Assembly: GCF_001648555.1 (NCBI RefSeq) | Contig: NZ_LQXM01000025.1 | Span: 227,221 to 291,220, forward strand | Reading direction: 5' to 3' | Source: Rossellomorea aquimaris TF-12 | GTDB taxonomy: Bacteria; Bacillota; Bacilli; Bacillales; Bacillaceae_B | Length of the DNA: 64,000 nt | Shown here: positions 38,196-46,383 of the stretch, one piece after another | Position numbering within the stretch: the first letter of the stretch is position 1 | Layout: the number at the start of each line of letters is the position of its first letter | The notes under the pieces: generated by a model | Database searches by the model: none | What the model was told of the DNA's origin: nothing | Seen by the model: only the letters and a program-made list of their open reading frames with translations | Made by a program: the position numbers and the translations under genes

Positions 38196-39296
38196 TTATA
38201 CATTAAAACGGAAGTGAATAACATCTCCGTCTTTTACGAGATATTCCTTACCTTCTAAACGAACTTTACCAGCTTCACGGGCTGCTCCCATTGTACCTGC
38301 TGCAACTAGGTCGTCATAGGATACGGTTTCCGCACGAATGAATCCTCTTTCAAAATCTGTATGAATGACACCAGCACATTGAGGAGCTTTCATTCCTTCA
38401 CGGAACGTCCAAGCACGTACTTCTTGTACACCTGCTGTAAAATACGTAGCCAGTCCAAGCAATGAATAGGTTGCACGAATAAGCTGGTCTAATCCGGACT
38501 CTTCGATGCCTAACTCTTGCAGGAACATCGCTTTTTCTTCGTCATCAAGCTCCGCGATTTCCGATTCAATTTTCGCACAAACTACAATCACTTCAGCATT
38601 ATCTTGTTGAGCAAATTCACGAACCTTTTGAACGTATTCATTATCAGAAGGATCCGCGATTTCATCTTCACTTACGTTCGCCACATATAATACAGGCTTC
38701 GAAGTCAGAAGGTGAAGTTGTTTAACAAGCTTCGTTTGTTCCTCAGAGAATTCAACTGTACGAGCTGGCTGCTCCGCTTCAAGGGCATCCTTAATTTTCA
38801 CAAGAATATCATGCTCGAATACAGCTTCTTTGTCTTTTTGCTTAGCCATTTTTTGAACTCTGGCTAAACGCTTATCCACTGTCTCAAGGTCAGCTAAAAT
38901 AAGCTCTAAATTAATTACTTCAATGTCAGCGATTGGGTCTACTTTCCCGGAAACATGTGTAATGTTGTCATCGGCAAAACAACGAACAACCTGACAAATT
39001 GCGTCTACCTGGCGAATGTGAGACAAGAACTTATTACCTAGTCCTTCACCCTTACTGGCACCCTTTACAATTCCGGCGATATCTGTGAATTCAAAAGCAG
39101 TCGGAACCGTTTTCTTCGGTTCTACAAGCTCAGTTAATTTATCCAAGCGATGATCAGGAACCTCAACAATTCCTACGTTGGGATCGATTGTACAGAAAGG
39201 GTAGTTAGCAGATTCAGCACCTGCTTTTGTAATTGCATTAAATAATGTTGATTTACCTACGTTAGGCAATCCAACAATACCAGCTGTTAAAGCCAT
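38196..39296 (-). CDS. ychF: Redox-regulated ATPase YchF (Obg family)
   Basis: 366 residues from ATG 39296 (MALTAGIVGLPNVGKSTLF). A GTG three codons upstream is less supported because GGAG lies 8 bases before this ATG. G1 motif GLPNVGKST is followed by NYPFCTIDPN, a coiled-coil insertion (about 130-200) and a C-terminal TGS domain. YchF binds ATP rather than GTP (the usual NKxD is altered) and is linked to ribosome and stress-response control. B. subtilis name YyaF; neighbours match. Confidence 0.96.
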   Translation of the reverse strand: MALTAGIVGLPNVGKSTLFNAITKAGAESANYPFCTIDPNVGIVEVPDHRLDKLTELVEPKKTVPTAFEFTDIAGIVKGASKGEGLGNKFLSHIRQVDAICQVVRCFADDNITHVSGKVDPIADIEVINLELILADLETVDKRLARVQKMAKQKDKEAVFEHDILVKIKDALEAEQPARTVEFSEEQTKLVKQLHLLTSKPVLYVANVSEDEIADPSDNEYVQKVREFAQQDNAEVIVVCAKIESEIAELDDEEKAMFLQELGIEESGLDQLIRATYSLLGLATYFTAGVQEVRAWTFREGMKAPQCAGVIHTDFERGFIRAETVSYDDLVAAGTMGAAREAGKVRLEGKEYLVKDGDVIHFRFNV

Positions 39297-39477
39297 TTTG
39301 GTCACTCCTCATATATATTCATATCTATAGTAAATAGGTTATCATCTAAAACTTAGTCAATGGTCGAACCTTTCACAATTATAGAGATAATAGAGGAAAA
39401 AGACAAGTAAAGGTTGTGGGATGTTGGGGACCTCTTTTAACCCCCTACCTGTATAGGTGGTGTACTGTATGTTGAGT

Positions 39478-39540
39478 TCACATTTTTTCACATTTCAGCT
39501 GTTTTTTCGCACATTCTTTCTTGATTTCCGCACATTTCTT
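39478..39540 (-). repeat. Short array with 21-bp period (AATGTGCGAAA type)
   Basis: CACATT lies at 39479, 39489, 39510 and 39531; the last three are exactly 21 apart. On the minus strand the unit reads roughly AATGTGCGRAAA plus nine variable bases. It has the same 12+9 design as the GTTGATAATAAA arrays but a different core. It is intergenic, between ychF and the DUF951 gene. Confidence 0.55.
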
Positions 39541-39591
39541 ATTCACTAGACTCTTAATCCTAGTTAAATCATCGCGAATACCCCAGCCAAA

Positions 39592-39626
39592 CAAAAAAGG
39601 ACATCCAATTGAATTGGATGTCCTTT
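39592..39626 (-). terminator. Terminator after the mscS-DUF951 operon
   Basis: AAAGGACATCCAATT pairs with AATTGGATGTCCTTT; TTTTTTGT follows on the minus strand. It lies 60 bases beyond the DUF951 stop. Confidence 0.85.
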
Positions 39627-39687
39627 TAGTAAGAAAAGAAAGCATTGATGGGATTAGATTAAGGAAAAAACGGGTAAAAAAGAGTAA

Positions 39688-39885
39688 TTATTCTTCTGTA
39701 TTACTAATTACTTTTTTCATTTTTTTAGAAAAATCTTTCCTTGGAATCATGACACTGTGGCCACACCCTACACATTTAATTCGAATATCCATTCCCATGC
39801 GAATCACTTTCCAGCGGTTTGTTCCACAAGGATGAGGTTTTTTCATTTCAACAATGTCATTTAATGAGAACACTTTTTGTTCCAT
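39688..39885 (-). CDS. DUF951 family small protein
   Basis: 65 residues from ATG 39885, which follows GGAGG. The core VEMKKPHPCGTNRWKVIRMGMDIRIKCVGCGHSVMIPR is typical of DUF951, with Cys-containing HPCG and CVGCGH that may bind zinc. Function is unknown, though the family often sits beside mscS and ychF, as here. Its ribosome binding site overlaps the end of mscS. Confidence 0.85.
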   Translation of the reverse strand: MEQKVFSLNDIVEMKKPHPCGTNRWKVIRMGMDIRIKCVGCGHSVMIPRKDFSKKMKKVISNTEE

Positions 39886-39898
39886 TGGCTTTTCCTCC

Positions 39899-40807
39899 TC
39901 ATTCGCTTTCAAGTCTTTTTTGTTTTTCTTCAAGAGGCTGAACCTCTTCTTCTCTCGAATACATCACCATACGAGGGAATGGAATTTCAATACCGTGTTG
40001 ATCAAGACATAGCTTAACCTCTTTACGGATCATTCTTGCAATATACCAGTGTCTCATAGGAGTTGTTTCCGCCACAACCCTCATCACTACATCAGATGCC
40101 CCTAATGTTTGAACACCTAGAAGCTCTGGAGGATTAACGAGATCCTCATATTTCTGAGGAAGGGTTAAAAGGAGTTCGTGCATTACTTTTTCTGCCTCTT
40201 CAATATTTTCCTCATATGCAATGCTCACATCAACGACAGCAACACTATTATGAATAGAATAGTTTGTTACCTCTGTTATATTACCATTGGGGAAAATATG
40301 CAATTCTCCCGTCCAACTTTTTATTTTCGTTGTACGGAGGCCGATTTCTTCGACGCTTCCTTCGGCTGAACCAATTCGAACATAGTCACCCACTGAGAAC
40401 TGATCCTCGAAAATAATAAAGAATCCTGTAATAATGTCACGAACGAGATTTTGTGCTCCAAACCCAATCGCTAAACCGACAATACCCGCTCCGGCAATTA
40501 ATCCCTTCACATCAATGTCGAGTGTCGAAAGAATAGTCATCATACTAATAAAATAAATAACATACGATAATACATTTTCTAATAGTTTTAATAGAGTCGC
40601 TTCTCGCCGCTCTGAAATCTTCAGTGGTGATCGAGAGCGAACTTTAAATACATTACGTATCGCTGATTTCCCTAATCGTAATGCAATATATGTAATGACA
40701 ATAATGGCGACAATTTTTATTGAACCCTGCCCGATGGCAAGCCACATATCATTGTCTATCAGTTTATCTACTGCTTCCTTTGCATCATCTTTTATCTTAT
40801 CATCCAT
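39899..40807 (-). CDS. mscS: Small-conductance mechanosensitive channel MscS
   Basis: 302 residues with three membrane helices. The pore-lining third helix reads GLIAGAGIVGLAIGFGAQNLVRDIITGFFI (segments of about 20 residues, rich in Gly and Ala), followed by the beta domain (VRIGSAEGSVEEIGLRTTKI) and a C-terminal vestibule. It opens on hypo-osmotic shock to release solutes. It is probably co-transcribed with DUF951. Confidence 0.93.
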   Translation of the reverse strand: MDDKIKDDAKEAVDKLIDNDMWLAIGQGSIKIVAIIVITYIALRLGKSAIRNVFKVRSRSPLKISERREATLLKLLENVLSYVIYFISMMTILSTLDIDVKGLIAGAGIVGLAIGFGAQNLVRDIITGFFIIFEDQFSVGDYVRIGSAEGSVEEIGLRTTKIKSWTGELHIFPNGNITEVTNYSIHNSVAVVDVSIAYEENIEEAEKVMHELLLTLPQKYEDLVNPPELLGVQTLGASDVVMRVVAETTPMRHWYIARMIRKEVKLCLDQHGIEIPFPRMVMYSREEEVQPLEEKQKRLESE

Positions 40808-41066
40808 ATGAATTCCTCCACTTGTCGTTCATTAAGAAGTAATCCTTATTCTATCAAGTTTCCCATTAGATGGGTAGCATTAACCTCATATTGTAATAAG
40901 TTTGTGAAATTGTTTATTTTATGAAAAATGCCTTGGAACTATGTATGAAAAAGAGTAATGCTCCGTATACTGATAATACCCAGAAAAGCGAAGGAACTTT
41001 GTTCTCATACTTAATGGTTCCTTCTAATTTGATTGTTTAACCATTTATTCAAAAGGAGTGGAAGCA

Positions 41067-41684
41067 ATGAATCTTAAAAAAGGATTATTTGAACGAAAGC
41101 CTGAACCCTTTAGAGTTCTTCATGATGAAGAACTCGCGTCACAGGAGCTTTCTATTCATTTATCTTCCATGCTTCCAACTCTTTATCGAACAAAACCCAT
41201 CGTATTTGTATGCATAGGAACAGACCGGTCAACGGGTGATTCTTTAGGTCCACTAGTTGGTACATTATTAGAAGAACAAGCCGTTAAACCATTTCATGTG
41301 TATGGCACGTTGGATGAGCCGATTCACGCAGTTAATCTGGAAGAAAAGCTCTTTGAAATATCAAAAAAGCATGTAAATCCATTTATTGTTGGTGTAGATG
41401 CATGTCTCGGACGCTTGAAGAGTGTAGGAGCGATTCAAATATGTGAAGGTCCTTTAAAGCCGGGAGCAGGAGTTAACAAGGAACTACCAGAAGTCGGACA
41501 AATCCATCTTACGGGCATAGTGAATGTTAGTGGATTTATGGAATTCTTTGTTCTTCAGAATACTCGTCTAAATCTAGTCATGAAAATGGCCAAAACAATC
41601 ACCGAAGCCATTGTGTTAGCAGGGCAAAACGTCGAACGGAAAAATGCCATTAGTGTAGAGAAATGGAGAAAAGAGCTTCAATAA
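41067..41684 (+). CDS. yyaC: YyaC family spore protease-like protein
   Basis: 205 residues from ATG 41067 with AAAAGGAG eight bases upstream; a GTG at 41058 overlaps that site. VFVCIGTDRSTGDSLGPLVG and the later VDACLGRLKSVG are characteristic of YyaC, which is related in fold to the germination protease GPR and the hydrogenase maturation proteases. In B. subtilis yyaC is a sporulation gene near spo0J, as here. The role in spores is unclear. Confidence 0.9.
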   Translation: MNLKKGLFERKPEPFRVLHDEELASQELSIHLSSMLPTLYRTKPIVFVCIGTDRSTGDSLGPLVGTLLEEQAVKPFHVYGTLDEPIHAVNLEEKLFEISKKHVNPFIVGVDACLGRLKSVGAIQICEGPLKPGAGVNKELPEVGQIHLTGIVNVSGFMEFFVLQNTRLNLVMKMAKTITEAIVLAGQNVERKNAISVEKWRKELQ

Positions 41685-41721
41685 ACAAAACGGAGAAGGT
41701 AGATACCTCTCCGTTTTGTTT
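41683..41721. terminator. Bidirectional terminator between yyaC and the DUF554 gene
   Basis: AAACAAAACGGAGA (41683-41696) pairs with TCTCCGTTTTGTTT (41708-41721), extended by AGG/CCT. The stem overlaps the yyaC stop codon. Confidence 0.85.
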
Positions 41722-41728
41722 CGTAATA

Positions 41729-42442
41729 TTAAATATACAGTGGATAGGCATGGATTATTCCAACAACGATTCCAACCACAATGATTCCTGGAAGCAGGTT
41801 CGCTACTCTAATTTTTGTAATCCCTATAAGGTTCAAGCCGATAGCAAAAATCATAATTCCTCCTGTTGAGGTCATTTCTACTATGTAAGCATCCATTAGC
41901 TGTTGTGGAACCCATTGATGAATTTGAGTCGCAAAGAGGGCAATGAACCCTTGATATAGGACAACTGGAATAGCAGAAAACATAACCCCTATACCTAATG
42001 TTGTAGTAAGGATTAAAGAAGTGAAGCCATCAATAATCGATTTCGTAAGAAGTACATTATGATCCCCCCTAATCCCACTGTCTAAAGCCCCAATTACAGC
42101 CATTGCTCCTATAACAAAGATAAGCGTTGCCGTGACAAAGCCTTGAGAAATAGACGTCTCTTTACGACTTCCTAGCTTTTTTTCTAACCAATTTCCGATG
42201 GCATTTAATTTGTCCTCTAAGCTCATCCACTCTCCCCACGCGGCTCCTAAAGCTAAACTGATAATGACTATAAGGAAATTTTCGCTCTTTAATCCCATTT
42301 GTAAACCTAATACGACTACAGCTAATCCAATAGCTTTCATAATCGTACCCTTCATTTCCTCTGGAATACGGTGAAGTACCTTTCCAAGTAGAGTCCCAAT
42401 GATGATACACAATCCATTTACCAGCGTTCCCAATAATACCAT
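41729..42442 (-). CDS. DUF554 membrane protein
   Basis: 237 residues with about six to seven predicted membrane helices and repeated glycine-rich segments (GTLVNGLCIIIGTLLGK at the start). It belongs to the DUF554 family (YdfK/YqgA-like), proposed transporters without a known substrate. The start ATG at 42442 is preceded by AAGGGGAA. Monocistronic. Confidence 0.88.
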   Translation of the reverse strand: MVLLGTLVNGLCIIIGTLLGKVLHRIPEEMKGTIMKAIGLAVVVLGLQMGLKSENFLIVIISLALGAAWGEWMSLEDKLNAIGNWLEKKLGSRKETSISQGFVTATLIFVIGAMAVIGALDSGIRGDHNVLLTKSIIDGFTSLILTTTLGIGVMFSAIPVVLYQGFIALFATQIHQWVPQQLMDAYIVEMTSTGGIMIFAIGLNLIGITKIRVANLLPGIIVVGIVVGIIHAYPLYI

Positions 42443-42506
42443 GACGTTCCCCTTATCTCTGTATGAAATTCAAGAAGCAGCTACTAATTACTACTCTTTA
42501 TACAAG

Positions 42507-42551
42507 AGAACTGGCTTCCAAGGGGCTTATCTTTCCTTGGAAGCCAGTTCT
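42507..42551 (-). terminator. Long perfect stem-loop after spo0J
   Basis: A 17-bp perfect stem (AGAACTGGCTTCCAAGG with its complement) around an 11-base loop lies 42 bases beyond the end of spo0J. There is no good T-run on either side, so it may act as a terminator or an RNA-stabilising end. Confidence 0.55.
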
Positions 42552-42592
42552 TATTCTCAATACAAAACTCTCTGGAATTCATGATGAGCATA

Positions 42593-43441
42593 CTATTCCT
42601 GCTGTAATAACTCTAGAATACGCTCCAAGTCTTCTTTAGAAAAGAACTCCAACTCAATTTTCCCTTTTTTCTTAGAGTGTTTAATTGTAACAGTTGTACC
42701 AAATCGTTCCCGAAGGATAGATTCTTGTTCTTGAATGAAAACATCTTTACGTTTTTCTTCTTTCTTTGTTTCACGTGAAACATTTTCATTCATTTCCTGG
42801 ATGATTTTCTCTAATTGACGTACATTAAGGGACTCTTTAAGAATTCGGTTTACAACCATGGAAAGGTTATTCTTTTTCTTAAGTCCGAGAAGGGCTCGTC
42901 CATGCCCCATTGTTAGCTTTTCTTCAGAAATAAGCTCTTGAATGGGTACAGGTAAGGACAAAAGGCGAATATGGTTCGCAATATGAGGTCGACTCTTCCC
43001 TAACCGCTTCGCTAATTCCTCTTGAGTAATCTTTAACTTCTCTATTAACATCTGGTAAGCTGCGCCTTCTTCAATCGGTGTTAAATCTTCTCGCTGAAGA
43101 TTTTCTAAAACGGCAAGCTCCATCATTTGTTGATCATTTAATTCCCGAATAACCACAGGAACCTCGGTAAGTTTCGCAGCTTTAGCAGCTCGATAACGAC
43201 GTTCCCCTACAACGATTTCATATCCTTTTATTGTTTTACGTACAATAATGGGCTGAAGTATTCCATGCTCTTGAATAGATTCTTTTAATTCATCAATCGC
43301 TTGAGGATCAAAGATTTTTCTTGGCTGATAAGGATTCGGACGAATCTCTTTAATCTTTATTTCTTGAATGGTTTCTTCGTTTTGAGTTGTTTGGACATTT
43401 GCAAATAAAGCATTTATACCTTTACCTAAACCTTTAGCCAT
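42593..43441 (-). CDS. parB: Chromosome partition protein ParB (Spo0J)
   Basis: 282 residues. The N-terminal CTP-binding ParB domain has NPYQPRK and GERRYRAAK; the central helix-turn-helix contains TQEELAKRLGKSRPHIANHIRLL; a C-terminal dimer domain follows. It loads on parS, slides as a CTP-dependent clamp and recruits SMC. The gene contains its own perfect parS (42767-42782, coding Val-Ser-Arg-Glu-Thr). It overlaps soj by 8 bases. Confidence 0.96.
   Translation of the reverse strand: MAKGLGKGINALFANVQTTQNEETIQEIKIKEIRPNPYQPRKIFDPQAIDELKESIQEHGILQPIIVRKTIKGYEIVVGERRYRAAKAAKLTEVPVVIRELNDQQMMELAVLENLQREDLTPIEEGAAYQMLIEKLKITQEELAKRLGKSRPHIANHIRLLSLPVPIQELISEEKLTMGHGRALLGLKKKNNLSMVVNRILKESLNVRQLEKIIQEMNENVSRETKKEEKRKDVFIQEQESILRERFGTTVTIKHSKKKGKIELEFFSKEDLERILELLQQE
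42767..42782. other. parS: parS site inside spo0J
   Basis: Perfect TGTTTCACGTGAAACA in the spo0J coding sequence, as in B. subtilis. It lies about 10 kb from dnaA. Confidence 0.95.
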
Positions 43442-44195
43442 TCGCCGCCACTTCCTTTGCTAGTTCTAAATAAACTTCTGCTCCCCTAGACTTAGCATCA
43501 TAAATGATGATAGGTTCACCGTGACTAGGTGCTTCACTTAAACGAACATTACGTGGAATAATTGTGCGATACACTTTATCTTGAAAATACTTTTTAACTT
43601 CTTCAATAACTTGAATTCCTAGATTTGTTCTGGCATCAAGCATCGTTAATAAAACACCATCAATCATTAAATCGTGATTGAGATGCTTTTGTACTAATCG
43701 AACGGTACTCAATAGCTGACTTAATCCTTCAAGTGCGTAGTATTCACATTGAACTGGAATAATGACAGCATCTGAAGCAGTCAGTGCATTGATCGTTAAC
43801 AAGCCTAACGATGGAGGACAATCGATGATGATGAAATCAAAGTCATTCTTTACTTTTTCTAATGCTTTTTTCAAACGAACTTCTCTGGAAATTGTAGGAA
43901 CGAGTTCTATTTCTGCTCCCGCTAAGGAGATTGTTGCCGGTACAATCGATAAATTTTCTACTTTTGATTGTTTAATGGTTTCTTTCACATCAACATCGTC
44001 TACTAATACATCATAGATACATTGATGGACGTCCCCTTTTTCTACTCCTACGCCACTAGTGGCATTCCCTTGTGGATCTATATCTACTAACAAAACCTTT
44101 TTTCCTATATAAGCAAGACAAGCTCCCAAATTCACTGATGTTGTGGTCTTCCCAACACCACCCTTTTGGTTTGTAATAGCTACAATTCTGCCCAA
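43434..44195 (-). CDS. parA: Chromosome partition ATPase ParA (Soj)
   Basis: 253 residues if started at the TTG at 44195 (GRIVAITNQKGGVGKTT), which aligns with the Bacillus Soj start and has AGGTAGGTG about 5 bases upstream; a GTG at 44204 would add three residues. Deviant Walker A KGGVGKTT (residues 10-17), Walker B IIIDCPPSLG, and ParA-typical DIDPQGNAT. It is a dynamic ATPase that also contacts DnaA to control initiation. Operon soj-spo0J. Confidence 0.95.
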   Translation of the reverse strand: MGRIVAITNQKGGVGKTTTSVNLGACLAYIGKKVLLVDIDPQGNATSGVGVEKGDVHQCIYDVLVDDVDVKETIKQSKVENLSIVPATISLAGAEIELVPTISREVRLKKALEKVKNDFDFIIIDCPPSLGLLTINALTASDAVIIPVQCEYYALEGLSQLLSTVRLVQKHLNHDLMIDGVLLTMLDARTNLGIQVIEEVKKYFQDKVYRTIIPRNVRLSEAPSHGEPIIIYDAKSRGAEVYLELAKEVAANG

Positions 44196-44310
44196 GGTTG
44201 TCACCTACCTTTTGACTTCCTAAGATTGGTCAAATTTTCTTTACATTATTCTTATATTCTATCAAAATTCCCAAGTAAATGTCTGTTTCTTTTAAAAAAA
44301 GAGAGTAATA

Positions 44311-44503
44311 GTTGATTTCCGCTCCAGGTTGCTCGCTTTCCGCGGGGCGGGCGGTGAGCCTCCTTGTGGGCGCCTGTGGGGTCTCACCTGTCTAGCTCCG
44401 GTGCTTATGCGCTAGAGGTCATAAGCCCCTAAGCAAATCCCCTCCGCTTATCCGACCTTCCCGCTATTCCCGCAGTAGTCGAGCACCTTCCGCTCTAATC
44501 AAC
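44311..44503. repeat. GC-rich dispersed repeat with terminal inverted repeats and an inserted second repeat
   Basis: The ends GTTGATTTCCGCTCCAGG...GCTCG and CGAGCACCTTCCGCTCTAATCAAC are imperfect inverted copies. The inside (CCGCGGGGCGGGCGGTGAGCC...GGGGTCTCACC) has the pattern of a GC-rich repeat I have seen scattered through Bacillaceae genomes. It is markedly more GC-rich than all surrounding DNA, does not code, and lies between soj and noc. A second repeat type is inserted at about 44389-44456. Confidence 0.7.
44389..44456 (+). repeat. TGTCTAGCTCCGG-type repeat nested in the GC-rich element
   Basis: TGTCTAGCTCCGGTGCTTATG...AGAGGTCATAAGCC resembles the reverse complement of the repeat at 59373-59449 (TGTCCAGCTCCAGGGCTTAGAGG...GATGTCATAAGTC). 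It interrupts the host element between CACC and CCTTCCCGCTATTCCCGCAG. Confidence 0.6.
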
Positions 44504-44583
44504 CTTTGCGATATAAGCCTTAAAAAAGACTCTATTTAAAGACATAAGGAGACATATTAACAAACATCTTCCATTCTGCTCAT

Positions 44584-44623
44584 ACAAAAAAGTGAGAAAC
44601 GATTCCGAAATGTTTCTCACTTT
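44584..44623 (-). terminator. Terminator after noc
   Basis: AAAGTGAGAAAC (44589-44600) pairs with GTTTCTCACTTT (44612-44623); T6 follows on the minus strand. Confidence 0.85.
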
Positions 44624-44635
44624 TATACTATGAAT

Positions 44636-45496
44636 CTATTTTTTTTTAGGTATACGAATAGTGAATTGATAGAATTCTTCATGTTCTTCTTCTTCAGAAT
44701 CCAGGTTAATTCCGCTATCAGACACCATGGATAGAGATTGACGTATGGTGTTCACAGCAATTCGCATATCCTTACTAAATGCTTTACGTCTTGGTTTAGG
44801 CTTTTGAGAAGTGCCTTCTTGCATTTTCACTACTCGATCCTCTGTTTGCTTCACATTAAGTCCTTTTTCTATAACTTCTTCTAGAAGCTGAATTTGCTTT
44901 TCAGGGTTCTTTAATGGAATTAACGCTCTCGCATGACGCTCTGTAATATGCTTATCTAATACTGCTACTTGGATTTCTTCTGGAAGCTTTAGGAGACGAA
45001 GCTTATTCGCCACAGTAGATTGTCCTTTTCCTAAGCGTTGAGCAAGAGCTTCTTGGGTTAGATTATGCAGCTCTAAAAGCTTTCCGTAGGCAATCGCTTC
45101 TTCAATAGGAGAAAGCTCTTCTCTTTGTAAGTTTTCGATTAAAGCGACGGAAGCTGTTTCTGTATCACTAAGGTTTTTTACAATTGCCGGCACTGTATCC
45201 CAGCCAAGTTTTTGAACCGCTCTATAACGTCGTTCTCCTGCAATGATTTCAAACTGATCTTCTTCGAATTGTCGAACCACAATCGGCTGGATAATGCCGT
45301 GTGTGTGAATGGTTCTGGATAACTCTTCTATTTTCTCATCATTGAAAACCGTTCTTGGTTGAAAGCGATTTGGGACGATTTGGGAGACGGGGATCTTCTT
45401 AACCTCATCTCGATCTTCCACTACACTTGATTCTTCAGATTCAACATCTTGCTCCTTTTCACCTAGGCCAAAAAATCGAGAGAAAGGATGCTTCAT
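44636..45496 (-). CDS. noc: Nucleoid occlusion protein Noc
   Basis: 286 residues, a ParB paralogue. The ParB N-terminal domain ([20 protein letters not shown]) is preceded by an amphipathic start ([12 protein letters not shown]) that binds membrane in Noc, and is followed by a helix-turn-helix ([23 protein letters not shown]) and a dimer domain. It blocks FtsZ assembly over the nucleoid. The N-terminal segment and position beside rsmG separate it from Spo0J. Confidence 0.95.
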   Translation of the reverse strand: MKHPFSRFFGLGEKEQDVESEESSVVEDRDEVKKIPVSQIVPNRFQPRTVFNDEKIEELSRTIHTHGIIQPIVVRQFEEDQFEIIAGERRYRAVQKLGWDTVPAIVKNLSDTETASVALIENLQREELSPIEEAIAYGKLLELHNLTQEALAQRLGKGQSTVANKLRLLKLPEEIQVAVLDKHITERHARALIPLKNPEKQIQLLEEVIEKGLNVKQTEDRVVKMQEGTSQKPKPRRKAFSKDMRIAVNTIRQSLSMVSDSGINLDSEEEEHEEFYQFTIRIPKKK

Positions 45497-45645
45497 CTTC
45501 CTACACCACCTTTAAGAAACTCCCTATATTTATATTCTTTAAAATATGACAAGTTCCTGCCTTATCTATAGACATTTTCTCACATATGATGACATTTAGT
45601 AAGTCCATATCCCTAAGTAGGCAGGAGAAGCACAATTTGCACTTC

Positions 45646-46362
45646 CTATTCTAACGGTAATTTATTTGGTGTCCCAGGCTTTCTGGGATACTTATTCGGA
45701 GTTTCTTTTACTTTTTTTATTTTTACGATGTTTCGTTCACTTTCCTCTTCAGGTAACACAAAGGAGTATATTTTTTCTGTTTGACCACCCAGTAATGTTA
45801 TGGCTTTTTTCCCAACAGATAACTCTTCCTTCACATTAGAAGCTTTCATGGCAACAAAATGGCCGCCCTTTTTTACAAGGGGTAAACATAATTCACTTAA
45901 AACAGACATTCGTGCAACAGCTCTTGCTGTAACCATATCATATTTCTCTCGATGATCTTTGTTTTTCCCAAAACTCTCCGCACGATCATGATAAAAATTC
46001 ATGTTGTCTAAACCTAATTCGTTGGATAAATGGTTTAAAAACGAAATACGTTTGTTTAAGGAATCAACAATCGTTATATGTAAGTGAGGAAAGCATATTT
46101 TGATTGGAATACTAGGAAAACCCGCTCCTGCTCCTACATCACATATATGTGAAACGTTAGAAAAATCAACATAAAAAGCAGCACTAACAGAGTCGTAAAA
46201 ATGTTTTAAATACACTTCTTCTTTGTCTGTAATAGCCGTTAAGTTCATTTTTTCATTCCACTCAACTAAAAGCTCATAATATCGCTCGAACTGATCTAAT
46301 TGCTGAGAAGAGAGGGAAATCCCCTTCTCCTCCAGCATATTTTGAAATTCAATTACATTCAT
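45646..46362 (-). CDS. rsmG: 16S rRNA (guanine527-N7) methyltransferase RsmG
   Basis: 238 residues. The SAM-binding motif [15 protein letters not shown] (near residue 70), [11 protein letters not shown] and a lysine-rich C-terminus are typical. It methylates G527 in the 530 loop of 16S rRNA; loss gives low-level streptomycin resistance. It lies 21 bases after mnmG in the usual mnmE-mnmG-rsmG-noc group. Confidence 0.96.
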   Translation of the reverse strand: MNVIEFQNMLEEKGISLSSQQLDQFERYYELLVEWNEKMNLTAITDKEEVYLKHFYDSVSAAFYVDFSNVSHICDVGAGAGFPSIPIKICFPHLHITIVDSLNKRISFLNHLSNELGLDNMNFYHDRAESFGKNKDHREKYDMVTARAVARMSVLSELCLPLVKKGGHFVAMKASNVKEELSVGKKAITLLGGQTEKIYSFVLPEEESERNIVKIKKVKETPNKYPRKPGTPNKLPLE

Positions 46363-46383
46363 TTATTTACCCTTCCTTTACCT

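Noticed and set aside
38940..38960. TTTCCCGGAAA resembling a Noc binding site (ATTTCCCGGGAAAT)
   Set aside because: One base is missing from the palindrome centre and it lies inside ychF; insufficient match.
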